Origin: Morinoia aosen
Lineage: Eukaryota > Arthropoda > Malacostraca > Amphipoda > Talitridae
Direction of reading: 5' to 3'
DNA: 64,000 nt
Assembly (NCBI GenBank): GCA_030386875.1
Contig: CM059559.1
Span: forward strand, 62,634,392 to 62,698,391
Shown: positions 22,784 through 33,200 of the stretch, piece after piece
Numbering within the stretch: position 1 is the first letter of the stretch
Layout of the letters: each line of letters opens with the position of its first letter
Made by a program: the position numbers and the translations under genes
The notes under the pieces: model-generated
Database searches by the model: none
What the model saw: only the letters and a program-made list of their open reading frames with translations
Told to the model about the DNA's origin: nothing

Positions 22784-24095
22784 TAGCGAACATTATTTGG
22801 GGAACTAATCTTGAAGAAAATGCATTATCAAGCTGAAATTATAACTCTAGGTTTTAGTTCTTTTGCGTCGGCATTACAGTGTTGTGATGGTTCTTCCAAT
22901 AGGACGGCTGACCTGGCCCACGGGCTGAATGATCTTGAAAACGAAATTGAAGAAACTAAGAGTCGAGGACTGAAGATCGAAAGGTTGGCTTATGAAAACA
23001 ATGAGCTGTTGAAACTACTAATAACAATGCTCGAGGGTAAACGAACTTTCACCAAAACCACCGATAATCTATAAGATAATCTATAATCACATGCATGCTA
23101 GTAATCAAAAAAAGTTATTCTCATTTTAAAGTGTTACAGTAATTCACGATGTTTCTACATTTACTCGTTTCAAATTTTCTTTTCGAAATTTTACAGATGA
23201 AGGAGTTGCAGAAGTTACGGCAAGAGTCCCTGACGAAAACAACCACCTCATTCGCGAAGCGTCTGAGGAGCAAGAAATTATCTCTAAAATATTCCATGAC
23301 GGGAAAAGACAAGGACCGCCAGCAAACGAAATTGGCTTTCAGGGAAACTCGCGCTTTCAACTGTAATGAACGTAAGTGTAAATTAAGGAGGGCCTTTCTG
23401 TCACAGTACATGGTTAGCCTTTGTTTGATTTAACTAATTAAATCAAATGTTTGAAAGACACCATAGAAATATAAACACAGACATATGTGAGTAAAAAAAT
23501 GTTATCATGGACAAATATAAGTGTGTGTGTGGGGGGGGGGGGGGGAGGGGAAGAGGTGTTCACATACTCTGTATAAGTGTACTTAATGCCTGCATAATTA
23601 AAAAACGGAAGTTACTTTTGAATGTTGTGCAGTATCGGTTCTCGCATGGAAATAAAATATCATCCAATCACTAATAAGTGGGATAAATTGGACTTGTTTC
23701 TTCGTATAAATAAATGAGTGCAAGTGTGCATGTGCGCATGTGTGTTTGAGTCAACGTTTCTTCTTATATTGTATAAGTAAGTAATGTACGTGGGAAGTTA
23801 GTTGGGTATGCTATAAAATATTTTACGTCGTTCCACAGATGCTCTGGCTGATTTGCCTCAATACGCGACAGCTACCAGGAAGGAAGAACATGTAGCTATG
23901 GGCGCTAGCCTAAAGAATAGCCCCGACTGGGACGGTGGCCGCAGCAAGAGGAAGAGGGAGCAAGATGACGAAAAGGAGAATCGACTCAACGAAGAAGTCG
24001 TAACTGTCCCAATTATAGGAAGAACGGACACTCGTTCGCAGTGTTCCAATGATGGAACTCTAATAGTTGACATTTTGGACCTCAGTTACAGATGA
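22784..24095 (+). CDS. Possible multi-exon gene with coiled coil
   Basis: Three segments have plausible splice borders: A 22784-23036, B 23197-23371, C 23839-24095. Segment A (ATG at 22820) encodes a heptad-rich stretch, DLENEIEETKSRGLKIERL then ENNELLKLLITMLEG, a likely coiled coil. It ends in phase 1. Read in that phase, B gives VPDENNHLIREASEEQE, then IISKIFHDGK, and stops at 23363. Read from its own ATG (23197), B stays open and ends in phase 1, which joins C in frame. C encodes DALADLPQYATATRKEEH, a lysine/arginine-rich stretch (SKRKREQDDEKENRL) and ends TLIVDILDLSYR. A and B cannot both keep the frame to C, so there are either two isoforms or a frameshift. No known domain. It may be the 3' part of the gene remnant upstream. 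Confidence 0.35.
23521..23556. repeat. TG and G-run microsatellite
   Basis: GTGTGTGTG is followed by an uninterrupted run of about 17 G and then GAGGGG. Confidence 0.8.
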
Positions 24096-24309
24096 CTGTG
24101 AGTATGTTCGACGTATACGTAACATTGAGATGTGTTGTGTTTCACTTCGAAAATATTTTAGAGGAACTTCAGTCCCTATAGGAGGCTTAAATTGAAACTG
24201 AATCCGCATTGATGCGTCTTATTCTTAAAATGAAAAGCAAGGCGAAAATCGCTGTACGAATTGCCATTTTATTATTACAAATAGTAAAGTCTAAATGAAT
24301 AAAATTGAA

Positions 24310-24337
24310 CGTTTCGAACTAAACAGTTCATCTTCAG
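24310..24337 (-). promoter_or_regulatory. Hairpin motif of Penelope-type 3' end
   Basis: On the minus strand CTGAAGAT is followed by a 5-bp stem GAACT/AGTTC with loop GTTT and then GAAACG. The same motif occurs in the second Penelope-like copy with loop GCTT. Confidence 0.65.
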
Positions 24338-24489
24338 CAAGGAAAAGAATTCTGCGACAAAACAAAACGAAAATGAGTAAATTGAAACGACACTATGCAA
24401 AAGAATACTGAAACATATACAGAAAAATAGTCGTAGATCTAAAACTAAAACACAAAACAAAACAAAAATTAAAAAACCTAAACTAATGA

Positions 24490-25071
24490 TCATGTATTTG
24501 CAACGGGTAGAGGAAAAGCACTTTGAGAATCATTAAGAGGGGGTCTGAGCTTAAAAATGTATAGCGACTCGAAGATGCGTAAATCAATTATATGAGGGGC
24601 ACCTGAAAGGATTTTAAAATGATTCACGGAAACAGGGACGTTACAGTTTTCCGCATGGGATCGAACAGAGGACAGTGGAGGCGAACCAAGTGAACGACCG
24701 GTTCCACAGCTGCGCCCAGCGTGCTCGGCTACTCTGGACATAAGAGTACGACAGGTGGAACCAATGTACTGTGATTCACAACGTGAACAAATAAACTGGT
24801 AAAAAACAGAGGAGCACATAGCAGTGGGCAGCTTATCCTTAAAGCGGAAAAGGGAACCGATTGTGAAATTGTTGACTAGTATAGAATGAATTTTAAGTTG
24901 TGGAAAAAACTTGCTGATTAGGAGTTGAACCTCCTGATTTAACTTAATAGATTGACGGCCAAAGTAGGGAAGCTCTAAGAAAAACTTCTGTTGATCACAT
25001 GATTGGATTGCCGGCGTTTGATCATAAATTTTAGACAAAAATTTACCAATGTGTTTATCGATAGTAAACAA
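24490..25071 (-). CDS. GIY-YIG endonuclease end of Penelope-like ORF
   Basis: An uninterrupted 193-codon frame covers the C-terminal part of a Penelope-like polyprotein. The nuclease region reads FYQFICSRCESQYIGSTCRT then SRVAEHAGRS. It contains the CxxC pair typical of Penelope-type GIY-YIG domains, the YIG core and the R....H helix. Further on, NHFKILSGAPH and DLRIFESLYIFKL match the end of the domain, where the ESLYI glutamate is the usual metal ligand. This nuclease nicks the target DNA during integration. The absence of stops suggests a recent insertion. The frame has no upstream reverse transcriptase and no convincing ATG, so it is not an independent gene. A near-identical sequence lies at 48,838-49,188. 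Confidence 0.8.
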   Translation of the reverse strand: MFTIDKHIGKFLSKIYDQTPAIQSCDQQKFFLELPYFGRQSIKLNQEVQLLISKFFPQLKIHSILVNNFTIGSLFRFKDKLPTAMCSSVFYQFICSRCESQYIGSTCRTLMSRVAEHAGRSCGTGRSLGSPPLSSVRSHAENCNVPVSVNHFKILSGAPHIIDLRIFESLYIFKLRPPLNDSQSAFPLPVANT

Positions 25072-25083
25072 AGGAAAACCATT

Positions 25084-25840
25084 ACAGTAGAACTCCTAAA
25101 ATTCGAACATTTTGCAATGTGATGGCTCTTCCGTGTCTGTCACCGTGGACGCACGCTCCATGTTACCGGAGCTAAATTGTTTCAGAATGTGAGGGAAGGA
25201 AAACTCCACGAAGTACGAAATTAGAACTGTGTGTCCGTGAATGTGCCGTCTACCTAACTAAATGGTAAAAGTGAACTTTCAGGGTTTCGGTGATTCAATT
25301 ATGATCATTTTAACAAGCAGATCAGAGTGGCGAGATGTGAAAACTTTGTGTTGCTCTCGCAGTGCCGGTGAGGGGCAGCGCGAACAAGCTCACCCCTGCC
25401 CCCTCCATCCCCCCTCCATCTCCACTCCATCCCTCCAAAACACCTCGACTCTTAACGTGGAAGAACAAGTGCCGTTATCTCCAGAAACAAAATAGAAAGT
25501 GTGCTCTGTCAAACTCGCATCTTTGGAAAATAATGGTGACCATTTTTTTGTGAACTATTTTTGTTACAATAGAGCATGAATGTTGAAAATTTCTAATGTA
25601 CTCATTCAATTTTTGATTCAAAAAATTAGCTTACCTTATTATCATGTTCTTTTGATGGACAATTTTGGTTAACTATTGACGTTAAATGTGAGAAGGATAA
25701 AAAACTTCTTCTTCTTTGAAGGAACTTTTAAATATAAAAATTAAATAAACTTGATCCAGCAACTTCGGAAATAATTTACCATGTTAAACATAGTAAGCCT
25801 GTGTTCTCTATGATGAGATTGAACGCGCACCTCCTTTCAG
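25084..25840. other. Orphan Tigger-like end and unassigned sequence
   Basis: CAGTAGAACTCCTAAAATTC starts at about 25,086 after TA. It matches the inverted terminus of the Tigger relic at 43,301-43,312. No Tigger coding sequence follows here. An ATG frame at 25,262-25,495 (77 codons, proline-rich middle) is not recognisable. The rest has no feature I can name. Confidence 0.4.
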
Positions 25841-25846
25841 GAACTA

Positions 25847-27339
25847 TACAGGGTGTTTCAAAAATACACGGCATAATTTCAGGTATGTATTTCCCACATG
25901 TAGACAATCAAAATAGTTCATTACAACATATGTCCGGAAATGCTTCATTTCCGAGTTATGGTCTCACAACATTGAAATTCACCGGAACGTTTTTCTTTCC
26001 GCAGGTCGTTGCCGTCAAAGGACACATTAAGAGGGCACTCTGACAGATCATTCCTAGGCGAAGGTTAAATTCAGTGTTGTGTTTGGCGTTCGACTGTGTG
26101 TCATGTACACAAATCAGGAGCTGGCAGAGATGCACTTGATCTACGGTAAGGCAGACGGCAATGCTGCGCTGGCTCGTCGTTTGTACCAGGAGAGGTACCC
26201 ACAGCGACAATGTCCAGATCGGAAGACATTTGTAAGTCTCCATCAGCGTCTGTGCGAGTATGGAAAATTTGACTCTCCTGGATTGGGAAGGGGACGACCA
26301 AGATCTACAACTCCAGAAGAACAGGAGGAGATTCTGGAGATTGTGAACAGAACTCCTTCTATCAGCACACGAAGGTTAGCGTTGCAAGTGAATGTTCCCC
26401 ATACGACTGTCTGGAGACTGCTGAAAGAGTATCAACTGTATCCTTACCATTTGCAACGTGTACAGGCGCTGTCACCAGCAGATTACCCTGCACGAGTTAG
26501 GTACTGTCAGTGGTTCTTGCAGCAATGTGCTGCAAATCCGAACTTTCCTGCCTTAGTATTATTTACAGATGAAGCACAGTTCACACGAGATGGCATAACA
26601 AATCTCCACAATCAGCATGTATGGGCGTATGAAAACCCAAATGCAACTGTTGTATCTCATCACCAGGTGCGGTTCTCCCTCAACATGTGGGCCGGTATCA
26701 TTGGTGATCGGTTAGTTGGACCCCATGTACTTGTAAACAGACTTACGGGGCAGGCGTACACAAACTTCCTGGAAAACATCATACCTGATGTTTATGACGA
26801 CACTCCACTGATCGATCGTCAGCACGCTCACTTCTTGCATGACGGCGCTCCTGCACACTTCAGTCGTACGGCTCGCCGGTACTTGGATCGAAGATTTCCT
26901 GATCGATGGATAGGTAGAGGTGGCCCAATTGCTTGGCCTCCACGCTCACCTGATCTGAACCCTCTCGATTTCTACTTGTGGGGCCATTTAAAATCATTGG
27001 TTTATTCGTCTCCGGTGCCTGATTTGGAATCCCTTCGGAATCGAATTGTGGCACGCTCTGAGGACATACGCAACATTCCTGGAGTGTGGGATCGTGTTCG
27101 CAGGTCAATGAGACATCGATGTGAGGTCTGTATTCAAGCAGGAGGTGGTCATTTTGAACATCTTCTGTAATGGCAACGACCTGCGGAAAGAAAAACGTTC
27201 CGGTGAATTTCAATGTTGTGAAGGCCATAACTCGGAAATGAAGCATTTCCGGACATATGTTGTAATGAACTATTTTGATTGTCTACATGTGGGAAATACA
27301 TACCTGAAATTATGCCGTGTATTTTTGAAACACCCTGTA
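25847..27339 (+). mobile_element. Intact DD41D mariner with 167-bp TIRs
   Basis: A 1493-bp element starting TACAGGGTGTTTCAAAAATA and ending with its reverse complement, flanked by TA (25,845-25,846 and 27,340-27,341). The outermost TATA makes the exact border ambiguous by 2 bp. Left TIR 25,847-26,013 and right TIR 27,172-27,339 are almost identical, with only one or two differences near the inner third. They reach to within about 90 bp of the start codon and directly to the stop codon. The near-identity of the TIRs and the intact frame point to a young insertion. It separates the LINE-like element (27,342 onward) from sequence at 25.7-25.8 kb that could be its leader. Confidence 0.9.
26103..27170 (+). 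CDS. Mariner-type DD41D transposase
   Basis: A cut-and-paste DNA transposase acting in the nucleus. It is 355 residues from the ATG at 26,103. This is the first ATG of the frame; upstream codons only extend through GTG. Order of parts: N-terminal helix-turn-helix of the DUF4817 kind (YTNQELAEMHLIYGKADGNA, residues 2-22), a linker with GRGRPR (62-67), a second HTH (about residues 74-112, RLALQVNVPHTTVWRLL), then the DDE fold. The three acidic residues are D156 in LFTDEAQF, D247 in FLHDGAPAHF and D289 in SPDLNPLDFYLW. The spacing between the second and third is 41 residues, which places it with the DD41D (rosa-like) group. No stop or shift is seen. Both long TIRs are present, so this copy could be competent. 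The name rests on motif spacing only. Confidence 0.9.
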   Translation: MYTNQELAEMHLIYGKADGNAALARRLYQERYPQRQCPDRKTFVSLHQRLCEYGKFDSPGLGRGRPRSTTPEEQEEILEIVNRTPSISTRRLALQVNVPHTTVWRLLKEYQLYPYHLQRVQALSPADYPARVRYCQWFLQQCAANPNFPALVLFTDEAQFTRDGITNLHNQHVWAYENPNATVVSHHQVRFSLNMWAGIIGDRLVGPHVLVNRLTGQAYTNFLENIIPDVYDDTPLIDRQHAHFLHDGAPAHFSRTARRYLDRRFPDRWIGRGGPIAWPPRSPDLNPLDFYLWGHLKSLVYSSPVPDLESLRNRIVARSEDIRNIPGVWDRVRRSMRHRCEVCIQAGGGHFEHLL

Positions 27340-27383
27340 TAATTAGTTTCAAAGGTTTGAGCCTCTCGTCCCAAAATCTCACG

Positions 27384-28178
27384 AAATTAAAAAATCTGAT
27401 CATGACAAAGAATCTTCTTTCTCGTATCTATGTAGTGAGTGCCTGCAGTGGGCAGCAATTGTACATGGCATCGAGCCTGTGCAGAAAAGTTGGTCTTAAA
27501 CTGATTTCGCTGCTAGCAAATGTAAAAACCGGTTCTGTTGATGAAGCTTACAACAATGTCCGCACTTGGCCCGTTACGCGAGAAGACACGCATCATTTAC
27601 TTCAACAAATTGCTCTAAAATCACCTTTGAGACTAACTTCACATTTTATCTCCTGTGTCAGAAACTCCCATGATCTGAATGAAGAAATTGAATACTCTAA
27701 TGATTATTCAAAACAGCAAAATGAGTTGAATGATTGTTCTAAGTTGACCGCCTATCCACGTGAAACCTCCAGCAGCATAAACCGATGTTTGCCTTCATAT
27801 AACAAACCCTCTCCTCCCCTCTCCTCCCGATGTTTGCCCACATATAACAAGCCCTCTCCTGCATCCGCCACAAAAAACTGCGGAGTGCCTACAAAAAATA
27901 GGTTTTCATTGCTATCCAATGCTGATGAAGAGGATGAAAAGCCCCTCTCAGACACGAGTATAATTCAACATCCAATCACAGACTCGGAAGCAGTAAAATC
28001 AACAGGAAGAGAGAAATCGCTGCAAAATTGCAGTCGACAATCGATGGAAAATCCACTACCTAACTGTGTGCACAATCATCACCAGAAAAATATAATTGAC
28101 ACGAGCATTTCTCAGTTCTCTGCACATCCCCATGCGAGAAATCACCACAGAACGGGAATTCAAGCCAGAAGAACGTAA
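27384..28178 (+). pseudogene. N-terminal (ORF1-like) region of the LINE
   Basis: An open frame with no known domain precedes the OTU-like region. It contains WPVTREDTHHLLQQIALKSP and a short tandem peptide repeat, RCLPSYNKPSPP then RCLPTYNKPSPA (about 27,783-27,860). It is rich in Ser, Asn and His towards the end and stops at 28,178. Another frame then runs on towards the OTU-like block. It is taken as part of the retrotransposon because of its position and strand. The start is not defined: no ATG near the mariner border fits clearly. Confidence 0.4.
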
Positions 28179-28254
28179 ATTCCCCGCACCTCTCAGAACC
28201 TCCTAATGATGAAAAAAGTGCGAAAAAAACGTCTTCAGCCCCATTTGTGAACGC

Positions 28255-28733
28255 ATGAATTCCACAATGGATGAATTGAAACGATCATGGAACATAAAAC
28301 TGATTCCCACCAAAGCCGATGGACACTGCCTCCTCCACGCAGTAGCTCATCTACTTACAAAACAACCAGCATCAAAATGGAATTACAATTCCCTAAAGGC
28401 TGCAATCAAAACAGAGAGTAAAGCAAACTACAGCACATATGCTAATTTTTTGACAAGAACAGTGGCGACATGCAAAACCTCATAGATAATTACATTGACG
28501 AAAAACATTTTGACCAAGCTGCTGTACACCTTATACCACTAATCATTTCAAATGTGACAGGCCAAAAACTTCTCGTCCTGGATGAACAAGATCATTGTGT
28601 TTTGAAAATATCAGTCGTTCCCATTTCAGAGTTATCAAATAATAACCCTCCACTACTGCTCCATCGTAAAAACGATCACTACAGTGCTCTTGTCACACAA
28701 GGCAAAAATCAGACCGGGGTTACCTCATCTTGA
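28255..28733 (+). pseudogene. OTU cysteine-protease-like domain of the LINE
   Basis: The first piece (28,255-28,485) reads IKLIPTKADGHCLLHAVAHL. This is the OTU nucleophile box with Asp and Cys in the DG.C..HAV pattern. The second piece, in another frame (28,470-28,733), carries LLHRKNDHYSALV, which fits the C-terminal catalytic histidine (HY..L). The frame change lies at about 28,470-28,485, so the domain is broken. Active OTU proteases cut ubiquitin chains. OTU-like domains have been reported in some retroelements, where their role is not established. Here the domain lies just upstream of the endonuclease, as part of the same polyprotein or a neighbouring ORF. Confidence 0.65.
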
Positions 28734-28860
28734 CAAAGTGCCGCTGCCCAGCCAAATAGTAGACTTTCTTACATAGCAGATGCTGGGCCAAACACCCTGG
28801 GCAACTTAGACAAAATCGATAAATCCTCTGAACGATCCCATCGAGATAGTAACCTCGCTA

Positions 28861-29946
28861 CCTTTAAAAAGAGTGCTAAGATAGGTAAAATCAAAATCAA
28901 GCATGTAAATGCTCGAAGCCTGAATGGTAAATTGGATGAAATCAGAGTAATGTTGGTCACTGAAAAAATTGACATTTTGTGTGTCTCAGAAACATGGTTT
29001 GATTCACGAACCCAAAGTTCATTTTTTAATATTCCTGATTACGTGTTGTACCGCTACGATGGCGCTAAATCCAGCCGAGGTAGTGGATCTTGTATTTTTG
29101 TGAAAGAAATGTACTCAACATCTTCACTACTAGCGAATAAAGTTTGGGAAGGCATTGAAATGGTTTGGTTAGAAGTGCAAATAAATAAACACAAATCAAT
29201 AATCATTGGCAGCCTTTACCGGCACCCATCGTCTAAATCTAACACTAGATTTCATTGAGGAAACCTTCAAAGAAATCCTTCTGGCAAAAAAATCATTCTT
29301 TGCTTTCGGAGATTTCAATGTTGACCTAATGGACAAAAACAATCAGCTAAGCAAACTATTGTATAAACTAAGCTTATCACAAATGGTCAAAGAACCGACT
29401 CGCATCACTAAAGTCTCTGCAACTCTCCTCGATCTAGCAATCACAAATAATCCCACCGCAATACTTAGTACAGTAATATCGCCTTCTATTTCCGATCACC
29501 ACTCTATAGAATGTGAAATTAATATTGCGAAGGAAAGACAAAAATACCGCTTAATGACCTATCGCTCGAAAAGGCACTATTCAGCAGAACTATTTCAAGA
29601 AAAACTACTCAATAGGTCTACCGAATTCCAGAAAATGATGCAATCTGACGATGTTGACATACAAGTATCAATTTTCAACGAGAACTTCACAGCAGCTCTC
29701 GACGAATGTGCACCTTACGTCACCAAAAAAACCAAGCCAAAACGGACTGTTTGGATTACTGACGAAGTTAAAGAGATGAGCAGAATAAAGAAAGCTAACT
29801 TGCGAGAGTACAAAAACAATAGATCAAACAGTATCTTATACAAGAGATATAAAGAACATGAAAAAATTCTTCGAAAGAAAATCACTGAAGCGAAACAAAC
29901 TCACTTCCACCAGGCACTGATAACCGCTAAAAGTAACCCGAAGTGA
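28861..29946 (+). pseudogene. AP-type endonuclease region of the LINE
   Basis: The frame contains KHVNARSLNGKLDEI, VSETWFDS, GSGSCIFVK, GSLYRHP, FGDFNVDLMD, DLAITNN and SISDHHSIECEI. These are the ordered motifs of the exonuclease-endonuclease-phosphatase fold used by non-LTR elements to nick target DNA. The catalytic Glu (SETW), Asp/Asn (GDFN) and Asp/His (SDHH) are all present. A frameshift near 29,230-29,256, after GSLYRHPSS, separates the two halves, and a stop occurs at 29,944. Confidence 0.8.
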
Positions 29947-30275
29947 ACTTGGGGAATCATTAGTGAGGTAGCCCCATATAAAAATTCAGATCGCCTAAGT
30001 AATTTTGAAAATCCCTTGGCAACAGCCACGGATTTCAACACATTCTTTTCAAAAGTAGGGGCTCAAGTTTTCAGTGAGGTGTGTACCAATCCAGATGAAA
30101 CGACAATTGAAAATTCATGCCCCACTGCACCCTCGAGGACTGATGTCAAGTGGAGACCACGCCCTGTCGATTTACCGGAGTTACGAAACATCTTATACTC
30201 ACTAAAAAACACAAAGGCAGCTGGACATGATGGTATCAGTCTTCAATATATCAAAGACAGTTTCCCTGTTACAGC
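29947..30275 (+). pseudogene. LINE reverse transcriptase, N-terminal piece
   Basis: Follows the endonuclease frame after a TGA at 29,944-29,946. It includes DFNTFFSKVGAQVF and LKNTKAAGHDGISLQYIKDS, the block that opens most LINE reverse transcriptases. The piece breaks off at SFPVTA, where the LTR element is inserted, and resumes at 35,572. Confidence 0.75.
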
Positions 30276-33200
30276 ATATACAGGCAGACAGAGGTTAGAG
30301 ATACGCTGGTTACGTGCGATGTTTACTGGTAGAAATGTTAACAGGACGGACCAAATGCGCAGACTCTAAAGAGCTCACCGCTTATAAGACCTCTGAGGCG
30401 AACGGGGTAAGAGGGGCATGGATGGCAGATGGCGCATTAACCTCCCCCCTCACCCATTATAGGTACTCAAATCACAAATACAAAAAAATAATTTTCAGGT
30501 GTAAGCAAAAAAATAATTTAACTTTAAACAAGCTTTGATGCGTGTCAAAACTCAAAGATAACGCCATTGATTCAAACAATTAAATTTGATCAAACTCAGT
30601 AAAAGATGCCTCGCCCAAGAATTATTTATAACATTCTGTAACACAAGCAAGAAGTACAAGGGCCCTGAAGCGATAAATCATAAATCATAATGCCCTTATC
30701 CTCAACATTGAAAAGAAATAAAAACCTAGCTGCTACAAAAAAACAACAGCACAACTAATTAACTTACAATAACGTCAACAAGGCATGGCAAGGGATAGCA
30801 AATGAAACGCCAGATATTCTCATTAATAAAAACACAATTTCGATTAGCATTAACCCAAATAATTTTATTTCCTTCGCAATAAAAAGTTATTAGTCGTCGT
30901 AACAATTTGTAAATAAAAACAATTTAGACCTCAGGTAATCACATGAAATCACACACCAACATCGCAAAACCTTGTGCATGAAAAATAAAAAGAAATTTCA
31001 AATAAGTCCAAAAACAACATTAAAAACGAAATAATAACTAAACAAAATTAAAGCAAATCCATCAATTAAATTTCGCACAACTACAAATGTTAACACCATC
31101 GTTCTCTCCAAACATGTTGCACTAGCTCGATCGCATAGTGAGCGTAAAACACATACAACATTTGCATGATTAAATAGTGATTACATAGCGAGAACTAGAT
31201 TAAATAGTGATTATATACCTTATACGATTATAAAACATTAAAAAGAAATGGGTTAAGTAAACCAACAAGGAAAAAAGGAAAATCGGTACAGATCGGTTTC
31301 GTTCACATCAACAATCCAATGGGTTTAATATAACTTTTATCCCGTAGGTTCATCGCAGAAACTTTGAAATAAAAACTAACAGTTGAAGAAAGTCTGCTAC
31401 AAAACGTAATAATTTATGAAAACGTTGTGAAAATCTAAACAAGGAAAAATGAATAACAGTTATATATAACGGCAAATTAAGTTCAATATTTTCAATGCTA
31501 CTAAATTTGCTCGATTCTTCTCCCACCACGTCGAAGTTGTTCCCCATATTAGATTTAAAACATTTGTCAAGTCAATCGACAGGCAGAACGCAAATGACGT
31601 AGTACCTTAGAACTCGTTATTAAAAAACTTAATTACATGGTCATATAACACATCGAGTATACGATTATATGTAATTCGGGTTAGTTATACACCCAACAAA
31701 ACAAAAAGGAACAATCACTAATCAATTTCAAACACTACGTTTATGGTAAACGTAACACTGTAAAAAGTAAACTCTCATTTTCAATTTAACACCAAATCAA
31801 ATCTTCAAGTAAGTTACTCTTTTGAAATCACTGCGCGCGAAGGTGAATTTCATTAATTTCTTGACTGCGCGCGAAGCTGAGCTGCCGTCAAGGCCATCTA
31901 TGTTTGTTGACAGGTGCTGGTGTCAGGCCGTCTTGGCCGGACACAGCACAGCCTAGTGCGTAACACGTCACGTGGTGTTTAATACGTGAATCGCCCGTAC
32001 TCGCTGTGCTTCTTCGCTGGCACAGCAGCATGAATCGTGTTACAAGATGTCGTGTTACCGCTCGCACCCGTGCGACCTGAAATTGGAAAAATACGAGAAG
32101 ATAAGCATGGGTAAAGCGCAAAATTTAGTACATGAATGCTTGAATAAAGTAAATTGAGAAACACCTTTAGTGTCAGAGTGATCCTTTACCGAATCTTACT
32201 ATTTAGCTAATGACAAGTAAACATTTTTAAAACTTTGAGTCGATGATTTAAATGTCCAACAAGAACAAGTCTCTCATTATCATTTAAAATTTATCAGAGA
32301 ATGAATGCTGACTCAATAAAGATCAGCTCAATTCCGAATAGGCATTTAATTTGCTGAGAGATCGAAAACAATGTCTCCGTGTTAAAATCTTGCCAACAGC
32401 AACCGGATGTCGCTAGAATTTTCGAATATGTATTTAAAGTGTGAATTCAGCATATTAATTTTCATCGAGACATGAGAGTGCGTTCTTGAACCTTTCCCAG
32501 ACAATGCACGGCAAAAAAAGATTTAAATATGTGCAAAGTCGTCAACTCTCGTAAAACGTGCAAACAAAAAAAATTCAAAAATTCAAAAATTCTCAACAAT
32601 CACGTGAGGCTTTAACACAAGAACATAAAAAATTGTTATTCTGTAATTGTTTAACTTCCATACTGTAAACGGTTATTTTACATTTCACATATCGCGTTAC
32701 GTTAACGACTGAATCAAAAAAGGTTAAATACTAAAGCATACACGAGGTTAACATGAAGCATAAGCAAATACAACAAAAAGACAATTTAATACATAAGGTA
32801 AAAACATGATTTGTTGTCAAGGTAAAATTAAATATTGACGTTAAACACTCTGAATTTTTATCGTTCAATCAGTTGTTAAATATCCCGAAGAAACTTTGGG
32901 AGACTTGACGATAAATTTTACATTCTTTTACGTCTGATTAATTTCAAATTTATGAATTTATTTATGTTAATTTCAAATTTACTTATTATGAAATTCGAGT
33001 AGGCTTGCAAAATGACTGTATGACGTACTAGATCGTTTATACGTGCTCAAAAAACATTAAAAACAGCCATTCTCGTTAAACAAATAACTAAGAAATAAAT
33101 TAAATTTTGCTCTTACTGCTAATTAGTCTCCACTATTCAATTATTCGTCAATTGTCCAAAACACATCTTATTCATGACTATTCACCAGTCATATTCATGA

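Larger units (their letters stand above)
24223..25075 (-). mobile_element. 5'-truncated Penelope-like element
   Basis: Only the 3' part of a Penelope-like retroelement is present: the GIY-YIG reading frame and a 3' non-coding tail. The tail matches that of the copy ending near 49,485 on the plus strand. Shared words include AACTGNTTAGTTCGAAACG and ATGGCAATTCGT. The copy ends near 24,223 after TTTTCATTTTAAGAATAAG (minus strand). The 5' break at about 25,075 abuts a sequence resembling a Tigger terminal repeat. Confidence 0.75.

Noticed and set aside
24490-25071. Domesticated GIY-YIG nuclease gene
   Set aside because: It ends with the same 3' tail as another Penelope-like copy and lacks a start and promoter context; recent truncated insertion is the simpler reading.
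26860-27246. Minus-strand ORFs across the mariner
   Set aside because: They are shadows of the transposase and of its terminal repeats read backwards, with no independent motif.
30276-30538. Peptide YTGRQRLEIRWLRAMFTGR found twice, as a repeated protein domain
   Set aside because: Both occurrences lie in the direct terminal repeats of the LTR element; the open frame there is chance coding of the LTR.
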